DNA of 64,000 nucleotides from Triglochin maritima (GCA_963682175.1 OY821775.1:50440053-50504052), one strand, 5' to 3'. Counted from the stretch's first letter, positions 49,472-63,308 are shown. Notes: generated by a model not told the origin, from the sequence alone. Translations and numbers: made by a program.

Positions 49472-52400
49472 TCAATAGCTTCCCATTGGCGGCATGCCGT
49501 AGGCTGGCATTGGGGGCATCCCAGGCATGCCTGGAGGCATACCGGGCATTCCCATTCCACCCATAGGTGGTGGAGGTCCATAAGATCCACTTAGTCCCGC
49601 TCCACCCATGCTTGGAGGGGCAGGCAATGCGAGAGGCAGCAATTGGGCGTACATATTCTGCAACAAGAACCAATATACGTTTCAGTTAATGTATGCAGTG
49701 CAACAACTGATGGTGAATATTGCACCACCAAATCAGGTAGATACCTGCTGAGCCACCATGTCCTTTTCTTCCTTCTCTTTGGCTTTGACTTCAACCTGTG
49801 CCTCGATCTTGTCCTTCACAAGTTCATCCACTTTGCCAGTGTATTCACGAATAAACTATAATATTAAGAGCTTGTTTAGAAACGTGTAAGATATATGTAA
49901 TATATAAAAAACAAATAAAGCTCAGAAGATGCGACAAGATTTATAGAAAGGTGACCTGGAGGAGGTATGGGAAAGCAAAGTCGATCATATTGTTCATCCA
50001 GGCAAGCTCAAGTGCAACATCAGCTCGTATCAAATCATAGCAAATGAAGAGGCATGAAGCAAAGCATTCCTTCTTTCCCTGCATGTAGAGACCAGAATAG
50101 TTTAATCTTCTACAATTTATAGTAAAAATGGGAGATTAAAGTGATATCCATAAAAATTGATAAGTCTGGTATTGAAAGGTATAAGATGCATAATTCTGTG
50201 GACAGTGTAGCCATGTTATTTTGTACAACGTCAGGGAATAAACCGATCTTTCCTTCAGAAATATCTAACGGCGATCAATGTTAAACTCACTCCAAAAAAG
50301 TTCAAGTAGACCTACCAAGCAATCTACATGCACGGAAATTGCCAAAAGACTACGACAAGTTGTAACAGAAAACATCTTTGGATTCAACATGCTATCTAGG
50401 TAGGGAGCGAAGCGATGTGGTTAAAGTGACGGGCAAGGATAGCTTAATCAGTTGGCTATTGTGTATTTCCCATGGTATATGCATCAACAGAAGAAAAGGA
50501 AAACAGCAAGGGAACAACATCATACTGAATATTTAAGCAAACTGAAAGACTTACAGGTTTCACCGTATGAAAATGAAATTTGATACTGTTTTTGAAATGG
50601 CAGTTACTTTACCTTTTCAATGAAATACACGAGCAACTCCTCAGCAAGCTCACGCTCACCAGACTGAGAGGCTGTCTCCATGGCATCCTTGAAAAGATTG
50701 TCTTTCTTAGACAATGCAATGGACTGCTTCCATCTTCCAGCTTTCTTGTAAATATAAGCAGCTACACGCCTCATCTCAAGAAGTTCGTGTTTATCAATCT
50801 ACAAAAGCAAGTGTTTAATAATGATGGTGGGAACATAATATGAATGAAATAATATCAATCAGTAATAAATCACCTTCTGTGCTAGGCCTATCTGGTCAAA
50901 GTTATCATGCATGTCAATGGATTCCCGTAATCTGTCATTGTCTTCCTCTTCAACATATATTGCATTAAGCGCTTCATTTACAGCCCACACATTACTACTC
51001 TGAACTGCAATCATGTATGGTTTCACAAGAAGCAAATGGCCGGCCTGAATCCAGCGAAGAGAATATAAATATGACTTTACCGCAAACAATAAATGTACAA
51101 CTTACGGAAATGGGTAGAGAATTAAACAATAAATGAGAAGCCATTTCAGTATTTAGCAAGTAGAGCAAGGCTTACCTTCCGCATTATATCCACCACACGA
51201 GTATGGTCAACACGAAGAGCAAGTACATTGAGAAAGTCGTTGATAAGATCAGGATGTTCTTGCAGGTAGAAGTGCACTGCCTTGTAATAGAGCTCGACAT
51301 TAGCCACTTTCACGGCAACATCTTTAAACTGCATGTGATCCCATGCATCTGGAGAATGGTTCATGATTGTGGTGGCAGCATTGTCAAATTCATCATACTG
51401 GATATATAGATAAGTGAGCTCCTTCCAGTGTTGTTGCTCATCACAAGCTCTTATCAATTTGGGAATATTAAGACGGGTAGAAAACAGTTTGATGTGCTCC
51501 ATGAGCTTCTCAGGACGGTATCTAGCATATAGTACACCCAGCTCGGTAAAAATGCCCATATGTGCCCTTTCTAATCCAAGTCCGCTTTCCATAAGAGAGA
51601 TCAACTCATTGAAGCATCCTCTGTTCTGGTAATAGTCGCTGACTTCTTCCAAATCATCCACCTAAATCAAGCCAGTCAAACAAATTATATTTAACAATAT
51701 CAAAAAGAAAGAAAGGCTTAACACCATTCAAGTATAAAAATCATAAACGGGTATTATTATAATGATATGTACCTGTACAATTATGTTAAGACCACATATC
51801 TGAGCCAAGCGAAACTCCTCTGCATCAACACATGCAAAACAAACTTCCTTCCATGTCTTTGCACTATTCGCTTTACGAGCAGCGTCAACTGCTCCTTGGA
51901 ATTGGTTTAGTTTAACAAGCGTGCACGCCAACTTAGCCCAGTTAGAAATAAAGGCAAAAATGATTTTTGCAGCTTCATACAAAGCCTCGTCGTACAAACG
52001 ATCACCAACATTTTGAAGATTGGCAACATTAGGCATAAGGATAAATTCTTCAATGTCACTCAATCTATCAATCTTTGCATATGCATAAATAAGTTCGCTA
52101 TCAACCTTTGGTTCTTTTGTCTTTTGCCTTACCATAAGCAAATACTTAACTAAGTCATGGTATACATCGGCATTCTCAGCAGCCCGAATTACATCTAAGA
52201 ATTGAGTTGTATCATCTGCACGGATGAATGACTCGATTGCATCGCTAACGAGTCCTTCCCTAAGTTGAGCTTTGGCAACCTGGCTCCAAACAGCATCCTC
52301 TTCAACACGGAATGCAAACTCAACGGCCCTCTCTATGCTGCGGATATTATCAAGCAATACATTGACAGCCTGCACATTCAAGTTAAATTTCTTGAAGATG

Positions 52401-55400
52401 GCAAAAGCCTCCTCATAGAGCTGTGCTTCAACAGCTACTTCTCCAACTGCAGGACCATCAAAATTGTCTAATCTGTTTATGTAGTCCATGACCCGAGACG
52501 TATCAGCCTTAATGGCTGTTAAGATCAACAGATTTTGCAGATTGAAATTGCCACTGAAGGCTGAATTCTGAAGAACAATCTTTTCAAGAAGCTCGATCAA
52601 TTCATGTGGAAGATCAGCGGTCATAAAAGCTTTAACAGCTGCAGACACTTGCTCTGGACTCTTGCTTTCAGGCAAGGCAGTTGACACGACTTGATCAATA
52701 AGCTGTCGCTTGTACTCATTTTCGGGAAGGAGGACTTTCTCCCACAAATCAGCATCCATTCTTTCCACAACATACCTTGCTTGTAGTTTGAACAGTGAGT
52801 TTTTATTCGTGACATTAATGAGTTCCTCATCACATTGCCCTCGCCTATAAGCAACAACAGCCAAAGTAGGATCCCGTTTCTCACAATATTTGCCAACAAC
52901 ACGTGAATCGTAGTACGGATTGGTAGTGAGAAAATGCTCTGGGTTGTTATTGCTGTCGATGATAATTTTACCCAAAGCATTATGAACATGTACATCTTGG
53001 CTCCCTTCACTCACAAGATGTTCCAAAAATTGTGTGAGCAGGCGAAGGCGATTCCTGCATTCCTCAAGGCAAACAATTAGTGACCAAGAAATAAAAAATA
53101 GAACGAAAAGTTGGGTAAATTGAACTAGGGATCAAACCTTTTCTCGCATTCATCGACAAGTGGTTCCACTGGAAGTAAAGAGCGAACTGAAAGGATAAGG
53201 CCTTTGATAAAATCTTCAGGGCATTCATCGTCCAGTAGTTGTCCAACAACTAAAGGAGCATTGCTTGGATTAACCTTCAAATTGACAGGTGTAAGCGCCC
53301 AAAAGCAAGGATAACACAATATTCTAAAATAAGAACTCTACCGGCAAAAGGCCTTACTTTCTGAACATAACCTTCAATGTATCTAAGCATGTTATTTGAG
53401 TACAAGTAATGTGTGAGATCTGGCACAAAACCAAAACGATCGCACACATTTATCAAAGGCCGGGCATCTGGGAGCTTTGCTTCCATAAGAAATTTTTTGG
53501 TTTTTTCAGCATCATAGAAGTTTGATTCTCTAGTCACACGCTCAACCTCCTTGATTTGCCCAGTTTTAGCTGCAGCCTCTATGTATCTAAAGTGAATATC
53601 TGGATCTTCACTGTTGATTTGATGCAAAACAAAGCATATGATGAGATTCAGAAGAAACAACTGAAACGGTTGCAACTATGGCAAATTAACGAATCTCGTG
53701 AAGAAACACCTGGAACTCAAATAAGATCCCAAGAAGAAGTAGAGGCCTTCATACGATCTGAACTGCTCAAACAGTTTGATGCAAGCATCTATACCTAACT
53801 GCTCACAATATTCCTTGGCAGTCTGCAAAAAGAAAATTAAAATAAATCTGGATACAACACAAACTATACCTTTTTTGTAATTAAGATCATTAGAAAGAGA
53901 AAGAGAAGTACAAGAAAACTTGTGTGTGATTCTTAAACCTAATATAGAGTAATAATTACCTGGACAATTATCTGAAGATTTCCTCTCAAATTAACAAGTA
54001 AAAGATCCTTCATACATTCAAGAGCCCACTCCCTGGAGAGTGTTCCAAAGAACTCCACAAGTGCCTGAAAAGACAAGCGACTTTTCAGGAAAATGTACTT
54101 GAATCTAAGGTGCAGTGCAAAAGCAAAAACCAACCTGAGGCTCAATAGCATGCGTGTTCACAATCACACGTTTAATATCAGGCAACTCGGCATAATGCTG
54201 CAGAAGTTCCAAGGTGTTAGGAATTGAAGTAATGATCTCTTAATAGTAACAGTCATTTGGACACCATCAAATATCAATAAAACCTGAAGAGCTCGCATAT
54301 ACAGTCCAGCCTTTTCACACAACTGGGCTATCCGAGGCCTGTCATAATGACTGAACATTCCATTGGCCAAAATAGCATCAGCAACATTTGGATATGTAAC
54401 AAGATTGATCTCCAGCACCTGTTTGACAGACAAATGTCAGCACAAAAGAAAGTAAATGAAATACTATAAACACAATCTGCTGCAAAGGTGTTACCTTTGT
54501 TTGAAGGAAAGCATGTTCAGGCAAGTTTGGCTTCAATACATCCAATAGAAAAGCAGTAGCCTCCCGAATCAAGTTTCTCTAACAAACATTTACAAGTATT
54601 CCATTTCAAAATAAAATATAATCAATATAGAAAACCAACCATTTAAAATCCAGAAATGCCATTCAAGTCTTCAACACTCTTAAAAATCCAAATAACTTCT
54701 CGGTGTACTGTGTAACAAATAAAAGATATTTGAGACATCAAGAAACATAGGCGAACCTGAAGAAAGAGATCCGCAATGGTATTGTAATCAACAGGGCAAC
54801 CACCCTCCATTTGTGACATCATGAGGGCAAAATTCACTGCACCCTGGAAGAAAAAAATCCAGTAATTTAGGTGATATGACAACCAAAGAAATTGCATTAA
54901 CCATCAAAGGAGCAAGCACATAAGAGTGAGAAAGTAATAAATTTTGAACCTTCTACAAGGCAGAAGAGCACCGACTCGGTCCTAGATAGTAATAAAGTAA
55001 AGCAAGCTGAATTTTTGGGAAACCACATCTGTATTTATTAGGAAATAACTGTACCTGTGGGTCTGCACGCAGAATCGTTTGCAGAAGAAAGAGATAGTCA
55101 GGTGTGTATCCCACCTGCAGATACAATGAAAAAAGATTATGTGAGTATCCAAATTAATAATAGTTGGCGAACATCATATGAATGTTCAGTATGCATTAAA
55201 CAAACCAAATCACCTTTCTAACAGATATCTTTACATAAAAAGCACACAAACATATTTCCTGACCTGTTTTGAGTATATTAGGATTTTGTCAAATTCCCTT
55301 CTTTCTGCAAAAGCAGCAACAACTTTTGGAGTAGCCCTTGCTTTTATATATATCTTCAGTGCAAGGTCATTATCTACAGTCTACAGTAGGACCAAAATCA

Positions 55401-58400
55401 CAGTATTAGTAGCAAGTTGATGCATTACTCCAGCTTGTAATTGGAAAATGTTATGAAATCACAGAGTCAAGGTCATAAGGCCATGTAAAACCAGCTTAGA
55501 AAATCAAAATATAACAGGCTGGCAAAACCAGGAAAGTGGAAAGTTGCTAACCTTTACAAGGTCCCCAAGTTCTTCACTGCATTCAAGTTTGTCCTCCGCT
55601 AACCAGTTCTCCAAAAGATTCTTTTTGTTTTGATTCACAACAAGGCGGGAAAGCTCCAACGATTCGAATGCATTTAGTTTTCCTCTAGTCAACAATGTCC
55701 CAAAATACTGCAATAGAGGTGGAGTTTGTCCAGCTTGAACAGGAACACTCTGAAGGATGAAAATGCAGGTAGTCCAAGCATGTCAGTATAATTTAGGAGA
55801 TTAAGCATGTTTTCGTAAAAAATACAAATAATTGAGCAGAAGTGGCATGTGGAGGGGTCAATTGATAAATAAATAGAAAATGAGGTAGATGCCACAAAAG
55901 GGCGATGATACCATGATATGTGGAAAATAAGCATACCTGAAATTTTGCAACAGTATCAGGAGTTCTAAGGATTCCTTGTGGAGATTCTGCAGCAAGTTCA
56001 GCAGCTTCTTTATACTTTGTTTGAGAAAACAACTCTTGAAATCGTTGCACTACCTATATCACAAAAGCCGATGAATTTCAGACAGATGACACTCTCTCCA
56101 ACCAACATCATCATATAGCAGTGCACCAAAAGATGAAATTCAAGGTATTGAGAGCAATAATAATAAATCTCCTAAATCCTTTCTGCAGACAATCTATAAG
56201 AAAGATTTGAAAAGGCCTTGAATTTGTATGTTTAGAAATGATTTGTAAATATCTTATCTTAATTTTGAAACAAATAGCATACTGTACCAAATTCTCAGCT
56301 CCTGGAAGATTTCCTCTTTTAGCAAGATTGACAGCCAGCTCCAGATTGTTTAACTGTAAAAGCACGGGTTGTTTTAAGTTAAGTAAATTTGGAATGGTGC
56401 GGTACAATAACATGAATTATCAAAGACATGCCTGGCCGCTAATAAAAGGAATAATTGTGGCCTCATTAACCGTAGCAAGTAACACTTGCCCTCTCCTATT
56501 GACGGCATAAAAGCCTCCAGCCGCTGATGCCTCAGATGTTAAAAAGATAGGATCTGGACTGATCCGATTTCTGTAGACAGCGGTTGCTGTTTCCAGATCA
56601 TAAACAAAAAGAAGCCCAAGCTTTGTGATGACATATATCAAACCGTACTTGTTAGATATCTGGAGAGTAATGATCATACAAATGTTAGGTAAGTATGGGG
56701 ACTAAGCCCAACATTAACATATATGAAACTGTAGTTATATGAAGTAATCCAACAATAGCTGTTTTGATCATGTAAGATGGCTTAAACCAAGCACATGACC
56801 TGCATTGAAACTGGGAAATCATCAGCAAAATCAGGAGGGAAGAAAAGATCAGCCTGTTTTTTGGTAAAACCCGGTTTTCCTGACAAAGATAACCACATTT
56901 GAGATAAGGCACAATGCAACCAGCTCCGTACACAAAATATAGAAAATATAAAAAACAAGCATTGATGATGTAATTTAATTTACAAATAGAGATAGAGGAA
57001 AAGATGTTGAACAAACCAGGCTGAGCACCCAGTTCTATCACATGCATCTTTGACGTAATCTGCCCGGCATTAGATGTCTTCGAAGCAAAACAGATCAGTG
57101 TTGAGGGATTTTCATTTCCTGGGACCTAAATAAATAATACGAAATCACAATAGATAAGAAAGGAAATGTTACACAAGTTATCACTAACCAGCATCAGCAG
57201 CTGTAGCAGCATGTAGGGAAAAACAACATAAAGTACACAAAAGCAACCAACCTTGAATGAAGCAAATGATGCAGCGTGTGCCTCAAGAGCTTGACTCCTC
57301 TGCTGGTCGACGGAAAAAAGTTGCATGTTGCCTTTTACTAGTTGAGGTCTCTGCATAAAAACAGAATAAAACATTCAATAGAAAAGAACTGTTTAGCTTC
57401 AAAATTCTGCCATTTTATAAAGCAGCACATTTTCCCAACATAATACATCGTATATCTCCTTCCCTTCCAGGCTTAAAATATGAATTGTCAAACCTTCATT
57501 GTTGTGTTCACAATGCATTTTAAATTAACATGCAACTTCAACCAACAAGCTGTTCAATAGTTCATGATATCAAGCACTATGATTATAGCAAAAAAGAAAA
57601 TCAAGAACTACCAGGAGTCCAGCATGCATTTGGTAAAAAGTAACAGCATGGGAAAGAAAATTTTCCCTTCACTGACCTCAGGAGAGCCAGGAGCTATACC
57701 AATCAAAACCAACCACTTCTCTGCTGGGTCACACCGATAATTGATTATCTGATTGTTTGCTAGATTTGCTGTTCTGTCAAACATCTTGACTGGCTCGGAG
57801 TCACCTACAGAAATAATACACATCTTTTAATGAAAACAGAAACTTTCTCAAACAGTCAATTGACATTTTAAAGCCAATTTAAGTATAGAACCTTCTATTG
57901 ACCAATGGTATACTGAGGTCTGTGTCACCAATCCCAGCATCTTTGGGGTAATCCACTTCCAAAAAACAACCTACATGACATACGATACCAGCATGCCACT
58001 GCTCCTCAAAATGCAAAAAAAAGGCCAAACAAAAAAACTTAAGAAAAAAATAAAGGACAGGAATAGTCAGTGTTACCTGCTCCGGCATCTGATAAGATTT
58101 AACTTTAGCCTTCAGCTCAATGTTGAAAATTTGAAGGTGATCTTGTGTGGTCCCAGGAAGTTGAGCTGAAAAAGATGAAGCGTGCTATAACACATTTTTC
58201 TGCTGTTAAATTTAAAATACTTGAAACAAGCAGGTGTAGATGGTTTTATTGAGAATAAAAAGGACCATCTGCAAAGAAACAAGTGTGTGCAATTGTTACC
58301 TACAGGAAGTGTTACAAAGCCAACTGAGTGACTAATTTTCACTTCCTATACTCTGTTACCACCATAATGCTTGTTGCAATAGGCATTGAATCAGTTGAGA

Positions 58401-59672
58401 AGCGGAAGTAAGGGATTGATGGAACTAATCTCTTCAAAGTGTTCCCGTATTTTGGTTTTCCTTTTGAAATATCTAAATTCAGTGTTACCTCATTCATATA
58501 TCACTCTTCGTTTCCCAATGAATAAGTTATGATTTAAAAGACAACAATGGCGTATTAATCTAAACATTACCTTGAAGATTGCAGGGGCTTAACGGTTGTG
58601 GTACACTGAATGACTACATTTTTGGAAATGCAGCAAGCAAAACATCCTCTTGAAGATTTGAAAAGCTTAACGATAGCTCAACCTCATTTATTTTCTGGAA
58701 TTAACAATTTAATGCAGTTGGTCCTTTCAAAGGGAAAGGAATAGCATCAACCATTAAAAAATTAAGAAACTAAATTATTAGGCTTTCACATCATGACAAC
58801 ATTGGCATTTAAGAATGTATGTGCTTCAGTACCAGTGAATAAGGTTATAATTGTTCTTTGATCTCAAACATGAAATATCAGGATAATTTTTACATTTGTA
58901 GATATAGAAACCACAGGGTATGGTCGTGATGGCAAAAGCAGCAGTCTACTAAATTTTCGATTGTGTACCTTTCAGTGCAAGAATCCTGGATCCAGGATTC
59001 ATCAACGCGGAGTCTGCAGTGATGGGCCTTCTCAATGGCTGCATCGGCATGCTCATATCAATGATCACCACACTATTCTGTGGAGACGTCTCCCTCACGC
59101 ATATGTACTTATCCGATTCCATCGTGACATGAGTGAACGTCACAAATTGCGGGTTTATACCAAGACTCGGCAGCTAAATCATCATACACACAACAAAAGA
59201 AATACATCAGCTAAAAAAAACATTTCCAATAAAATATAAAATTGACACCTAAACCGCCAAAAATGAGCAATCTTTCTGGAAAATTAAAACCAAAATAACA
59301 ACAAAAATCCATTGCAACAAACAACAACATCACATCCGAAATCTCCCTTCAAAGTAGCAAAACAAACTTAAAAAAAACACAAATCTCCCACTCTTTTTCC
59401 AAAAAAATTCAAAAAAAAAATCCTCGAACGTCACTCTCAAAGGCTTCATCTTTCCAAATCCAAACAACTCCGACCCGAAAGCCGCGATCTTTCCCAACCC
59501 CAAACCCCCACCCGACCACGATCCCCCCATGGAGACCCAGATCCACACTTCCAGCACTCGAAACCCCAAATCCACCGGTGAAACCTGATCGAAAACGTCA
59601 AAATTGAGGGTGGGATAGGGAACTCACAGTCAAGGCCTCCTTCATGGCGATGGGGGCGCTGGCGGCCGCCAT
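49472..59672 (-). CDS. CHC: Clathrin heavy chain, 29 coding exons
   Basis: Scaffold of clathrin coats in endocytosis and trans-Golgi traffic; trimerises into triskelia. Exon 1 is 59672-59628 ([15 protein letters not shown]). The others include 59173-58969, 58165-58077, 56659-56432, 55749-55552, 53610-53358, the large 53054-51773, 51661-51176 and the last, 49657-49472. All 29 join in phase to 5142 bp (1713 aa), close to the roughly 1700 aa of plant CHCs. The N-terminal propeller runs to about residue 330, then alpha-zigzag legs with clathrin repeats ([28 protein letters not shown]). The trimerisation end is [17 protein letters not shown], with a Gly/Met/Pro-rich tail. Intron 9 uses a GC donor (CAG|GCATGT at 56432/56431), since no in-frame GT is available. 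Confidence 0.97.
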
Positions 59673-60129
59673 GGCGGGTGATCGACGGGGAGAGGCAGCT
59701 AGGGTTAGGGTTTGGGGTCAGATCTGGAGGATTCGACACCTCCTTCGCTTCGCTTAGCTTCGTTTCGAATCCCAAACAAACGAGAGCTCGAAAAAGAGAG
59801 TGGAGAGCTTTTGCGTTGTGTTTTGTGGTTATTTATTTTTTTATTTTTTTTGGGTTTCCAATCAAATCTAATCTAATCTGGTTTTGTTGTTTTTTTCCAT
59901 TTTAGAGGGTTTTGCATGTCTGTCCTCTGACTATTTGGTATTTGTGTTTGTACTACTACTAGACTACATTCGGATGTTTTTTGCTTTCCACACTGAATTT
60001 TTTTTTTTTGAGTTTGGAAAGTCGAAAAAATAAGTAATTATTAAGCAGACGAGAGGTTGGAGGCTAGTCTAACCTGCCAAACAAATCATGTCAAGTCAAG
60101 CAGGCCGAAGGGTTTTTTTTTTGGTTATT

Positions 60130-60442
60130 AATAGAAGTTACTTTTTTCAGAACCTATAGTAACTTTGGTTGGAGGCAAGTCGAGTTTTCGGGAAGTCCGG
60201 ACTGAAGATCGGACCGAATAGGTTCGGTCCGGTCCGGGTCGGTCCAAAACCCGGCTTTTCCCCTTAAATTTTCGGTCCGGACCGGACCGAAGACCGAATT
60301 TCCAAAATGTTGTGGACCGAAGACCGGACCGAAAAAATTCGGTCCGGTTCGGTCCGGACCGAAAAATTCGGTTCGGTCCGGACCGAATTTTGCTCACCCC
60401 TAAATAGAAGTTAATTTTTTCAGAACCTATAGTAACTTAGGT
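60130..60442. repeat. 40-bp direct repeats flanking a hAT-like repeat
   Basis: Copies at 60130-60169 and 60403-60442 (both AATAGAAGTTA then TTTTTTCAGAACC and TATAGTAACTT) differ at only a few positions. They bracket the 60184-60402 element and are far longer than a hAT target duplication. Confidence 0.85.
60184..60402. mobile_element. CCGG-type hAT-like repeat, left end missing
   Basis: The body is nearly the same as 63078-63308: TTTTCGGGAAGTCCGG, GGTCCAAAACCCG, then GACCGAATTTTGCTCACCCCTA at the right end. The TAGGGGTGAGC left end is absent and replaced by unrelated sequence after the 40-bp repeat. Confidence 0.75.
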
Positions 60443-60770
60443 GAATATTGTTAGTAACTTAATAAGGTCTCACATCTTGGTCATTCTAAAAGGAGTCGTC
60501 CTAGGCTGATCAAAATCCTATACAAGGTTGAGATGTGTTCAGGCTTTTGGAAAGGGAACTATTAATCGTCGCCGGAAAACTACTTAAATCGCCCCAAAAA
60601 TTACCTTTTTGCCCTTAACAAATCAATTAATACCGATTTCGTCACGTGTTTTTAAATAAGGTGTTTGACTCACTTTTACTCACATTCCTAGTACCAACAC
60701 CACGAAAATGTCTGGCGAAGCACCTGAATCCGGCGAAGTAACGGGGGCGGAATTTTTTTCACGACTCGGG

Positions 60771-60862
60771 AGACGCCTCCACAAAGGTGGAGGCGTCTGT
60801 CTAAACCGCCTCCACCTATGTGGAGGCGTGTTAGGCAGACACCTCCACTTTGGTGGAGGCGG
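60771..60862. repeat. Three consecutive hairpins of the CGCCTCCAC/GTGGAGGCG type
   Basis: Hairpin 1 has perfect 12-bp arms (AGACGCCTCCAC at 60771-60782, complement at 60787-60798, loop AAAG). Hairpin 2 has 9-bp arms (60807-60815 and 60820-60828, loop CTAT). Hairpin 3 has 7-bp arms (60842-60848 and 60853-60859, loop TTTG). All loops are four bases and spacing is 35 bp or so. Confidence 0.9.
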
Positions 60863-60920
60863 TTTAGCCAGACGTCCATTTTTTTGTTTGTTTTTAATTT
60901 TCTGTTAAATTCAAATTTTT

Positions 60921-62888
60921 CAGGTTCCGTTGCAAGATTTCGGTGGTGATGGAGTAGATTACAGTGAGCTTTTTGACAGTAAAGAAATATTTACAACAAT
61001 CGAGGAAGGTTGTAAATGGGCGAAACAAGTTGCAATATGAGCCGGATTTTTTTTGGTTATATCATCATACAAACCGAAAGCAGATAAACGGATTGATTGT
61101 TACCTCAGATGTGATCGCAGACGTTAGATGAGTTCTCGTGATACGAGTATTGCACTGCGAAAGAATACGAAAAGAAAAGGTTGCGGTTGTCGGTTTTTGG
61201 TAAAAGTGGTGGAGCGACGAGATCGTGATGGATGGGTTATTGTTTCTAGTAGCATGTATGGGCAGCACAACCACCCATTGGCAGTTTATTCAAAGGGTCA
61301 CCAACAGGTCAGCGGACTAAGTGCTGGGGCAAAGCAAATTGTTCGGGATATGACAAAGGCACAACCAAGACCCCGTAACATTTTGTTGGCGGTAAAGAAG
61401 AAATTTCTGGACGATAATCCGAATCAAAGGCACATTTACAACTTCAGAGAGTACATGAGGAGGACGAAATCTGAAGACAGGAATCTCACGCAGCAGTTTC
61501 TCAGAGAGGCAGTGCAGCATAAGTATTTGCATTGGATTGTGGCAGATAAAGAAACTAATGTCTTGACTCACGTATTTTTGGCACATCCGACTTCAGTTCA
61601 GTTGTTACGTACATACCAATTCGTGATCTGTATGGATTCGACGTATAAGACGAACAAGTACAAGATGTCTTTGTTTGAGATGGTTAGGGTTACTCCAACA
61701 AATATGAATTTCCTCGTCGGATATGCGATTTTGCAGGATGAGACCGAGTCTAGTTACCGGTGGGTGTTGGAGAGGTTGCGAGATCTGTTATTGGATATTG
61801 TTAGCCCGACAGCAATAATTACGGACCGGGAGATGGGTCTGATGCGACCAGTGGCAGAGGTTTTTCCTGAGTCAGCTCATTTACTATGAACCTGGCATAT
61901 CAACAAAGACGTGTACAACTACGCATACCACGTATTCGGCAAGGAGAAGCAGCTTGCAGAGAGTTTTAGACGTGCAAGATGGAGGAGAGTCATGCTTTCT
62001 GATTCACAGACGGATTATGATAGAGCAGTCCGTAATCTGAAGGATTCTTATAGTTCCTGGCTAGTGCTGACGAAGTATGTGTAAGACACGTGGTTGGTGC
62101 ATAAAAAAAAATTTGTGTTGAATTGGACGAATCAAGTTCTTCATTTCGGCAACACTACGAACTGCAGGGTGGAAAGTGCACATTCGGCTCTGAAAGAGTG
62201 AATCACTACATCGACTGCCGCTCTCGACACTCTTTTCGACCGCGTGAACTCGTCTATTGAAATGCAGCTGACGAATATTCGGAACTTTCTTGAAGACTCG
62301 AGACGTCGAAATTTGGCACATTACATAGGTCCTTTGTTTCAGCATATAAATGGCCGAGTTTCGCATCAGTGCTTGTCGTTAATGACTCAGGAGTTGAAGA
62401 GAATGCAGGACTTAAGTGATGAAATTGAATATCGTTGTGGGTGTGCTTTCCTGACAACACATGAGATTCCTTGTGCCTGTACCATATACGAGTGTTTGGC
62501 GTCAGGTGATGGAATTTATTTAGAGCAGATTCATCCATTCTGGAAAACACTTGTTATCGGAGAAGGAGTCCAGATGTCAGAGTTTGTTGATCAGTCAGCA
62601 CAAGACGCCGAGCATTTTCGGAAGCTAGTGGATGAGATCTCGCAGAGCGACCCTGCAGTAATTCGTAGTGCCTCTCGTATTTTATACGAACAGTTACACC
62701 CCGATCAGTCGAACTATGGAGAACCCGAAGAAAATACTAAGGTACGAGGTCGACTTTGGGGAAAGTCGACACGTCGGGGCCCAAGTGCCTTCGAGTATGC
62801 TGAGCGAGGTCGTGGTCGGTCTGGCAGTAGTGGGAGCAGGGGTCGTCGGTCTAATTCGTCTCGATCGTCCTTGAATACGGGCACATGA
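60921..62888 (+). pseudogene. MULE transposase (FAR1/MuDR-like) with five in-frame stops
   Basis: A single frame reads through from an acceptor TTTTTCAG. Order: DYSELFDSKEIFTTIEEGCKWAKQ; a FAR1/WRKY-GCM1-like zinc region (CYLRCD, KGCGCRFLV, YGQHNHPL); the MULE catalytic core (FVICMDSTYKTNKYKMSLFEMV, AIITDREMGLMRPVAEVFPES, then TWHINKDV); a SWIM-like end (YRCGCAFLTTHEIPCACTIYECL); and an Arg/Ser/Gly-rich tail. In-frame stops are at 61038, 61125, 61887, 62082 and 62199 (first base). No indel breaks the frame. The two Asp of the core are present. It is dead as written but only by point changes. Confidence 0.85.
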
Positions 62889-63012
62889 TCTTCTGGTATG
62901 TCGATATCTTTGTTGTTATGTTATTTAATATATATCAGTAATCTAAATTGGTTGAATATATTATCTCCTAATTTTATTGTTTTAATGAATTGTTATTTAC
63001 CTATCTTACAGT

Positions 63013-63308
63013 TAGGGGTGAGCTTCGGTCCAGGACCGGACCGAACCGGACCGGACCGAAACCCGAATTTTCGGGAAGTCCGGACCGAAGACCGGACCGA
63101 ATAGGTTCGGTCCGGTCCGGTCCGATCCGGGTCGGTCCAAAACCCGAATTTTCCCCTTAAATTTTCGGTCCGGTCCGGACCGAAGACCGAATTTCCAAAA
63201 TTTTGTGGACCGAAGACCAGACCGAAAAAATTCGGTCCGGTTCGGTCCGGACCGAAAAATTCGGTTCGGTCCGGGTGCCCGGACCAGACCGAATTTTGCT
63301 CACCCCTA
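63013..63308. mobile_element. Non-autonomous hAT-like element, 296 bp, nested in the MULE
   Basis: Identical 8-bp CTTACAGT duplications at 63005-63012 and 63309-63316. Both ends read TAGGGGTGAGC (the right one in reverse complement). The interior is mostly GACCGGACCGAA and GGTCCGGT units plus TTCGGGAAGTCC. It is the best-preserved copy of the family also seen at 3269, 8776 and 60184. Confidence 0.88.

Noticed and set aside
53556..53798. 80-aa plus-strand frame with Lys/Gln/Glu-rich end
   Set aside because: It is antisense to clathrin exons 20-21 and the intron between them, which are phase-consistent on the minus strand.
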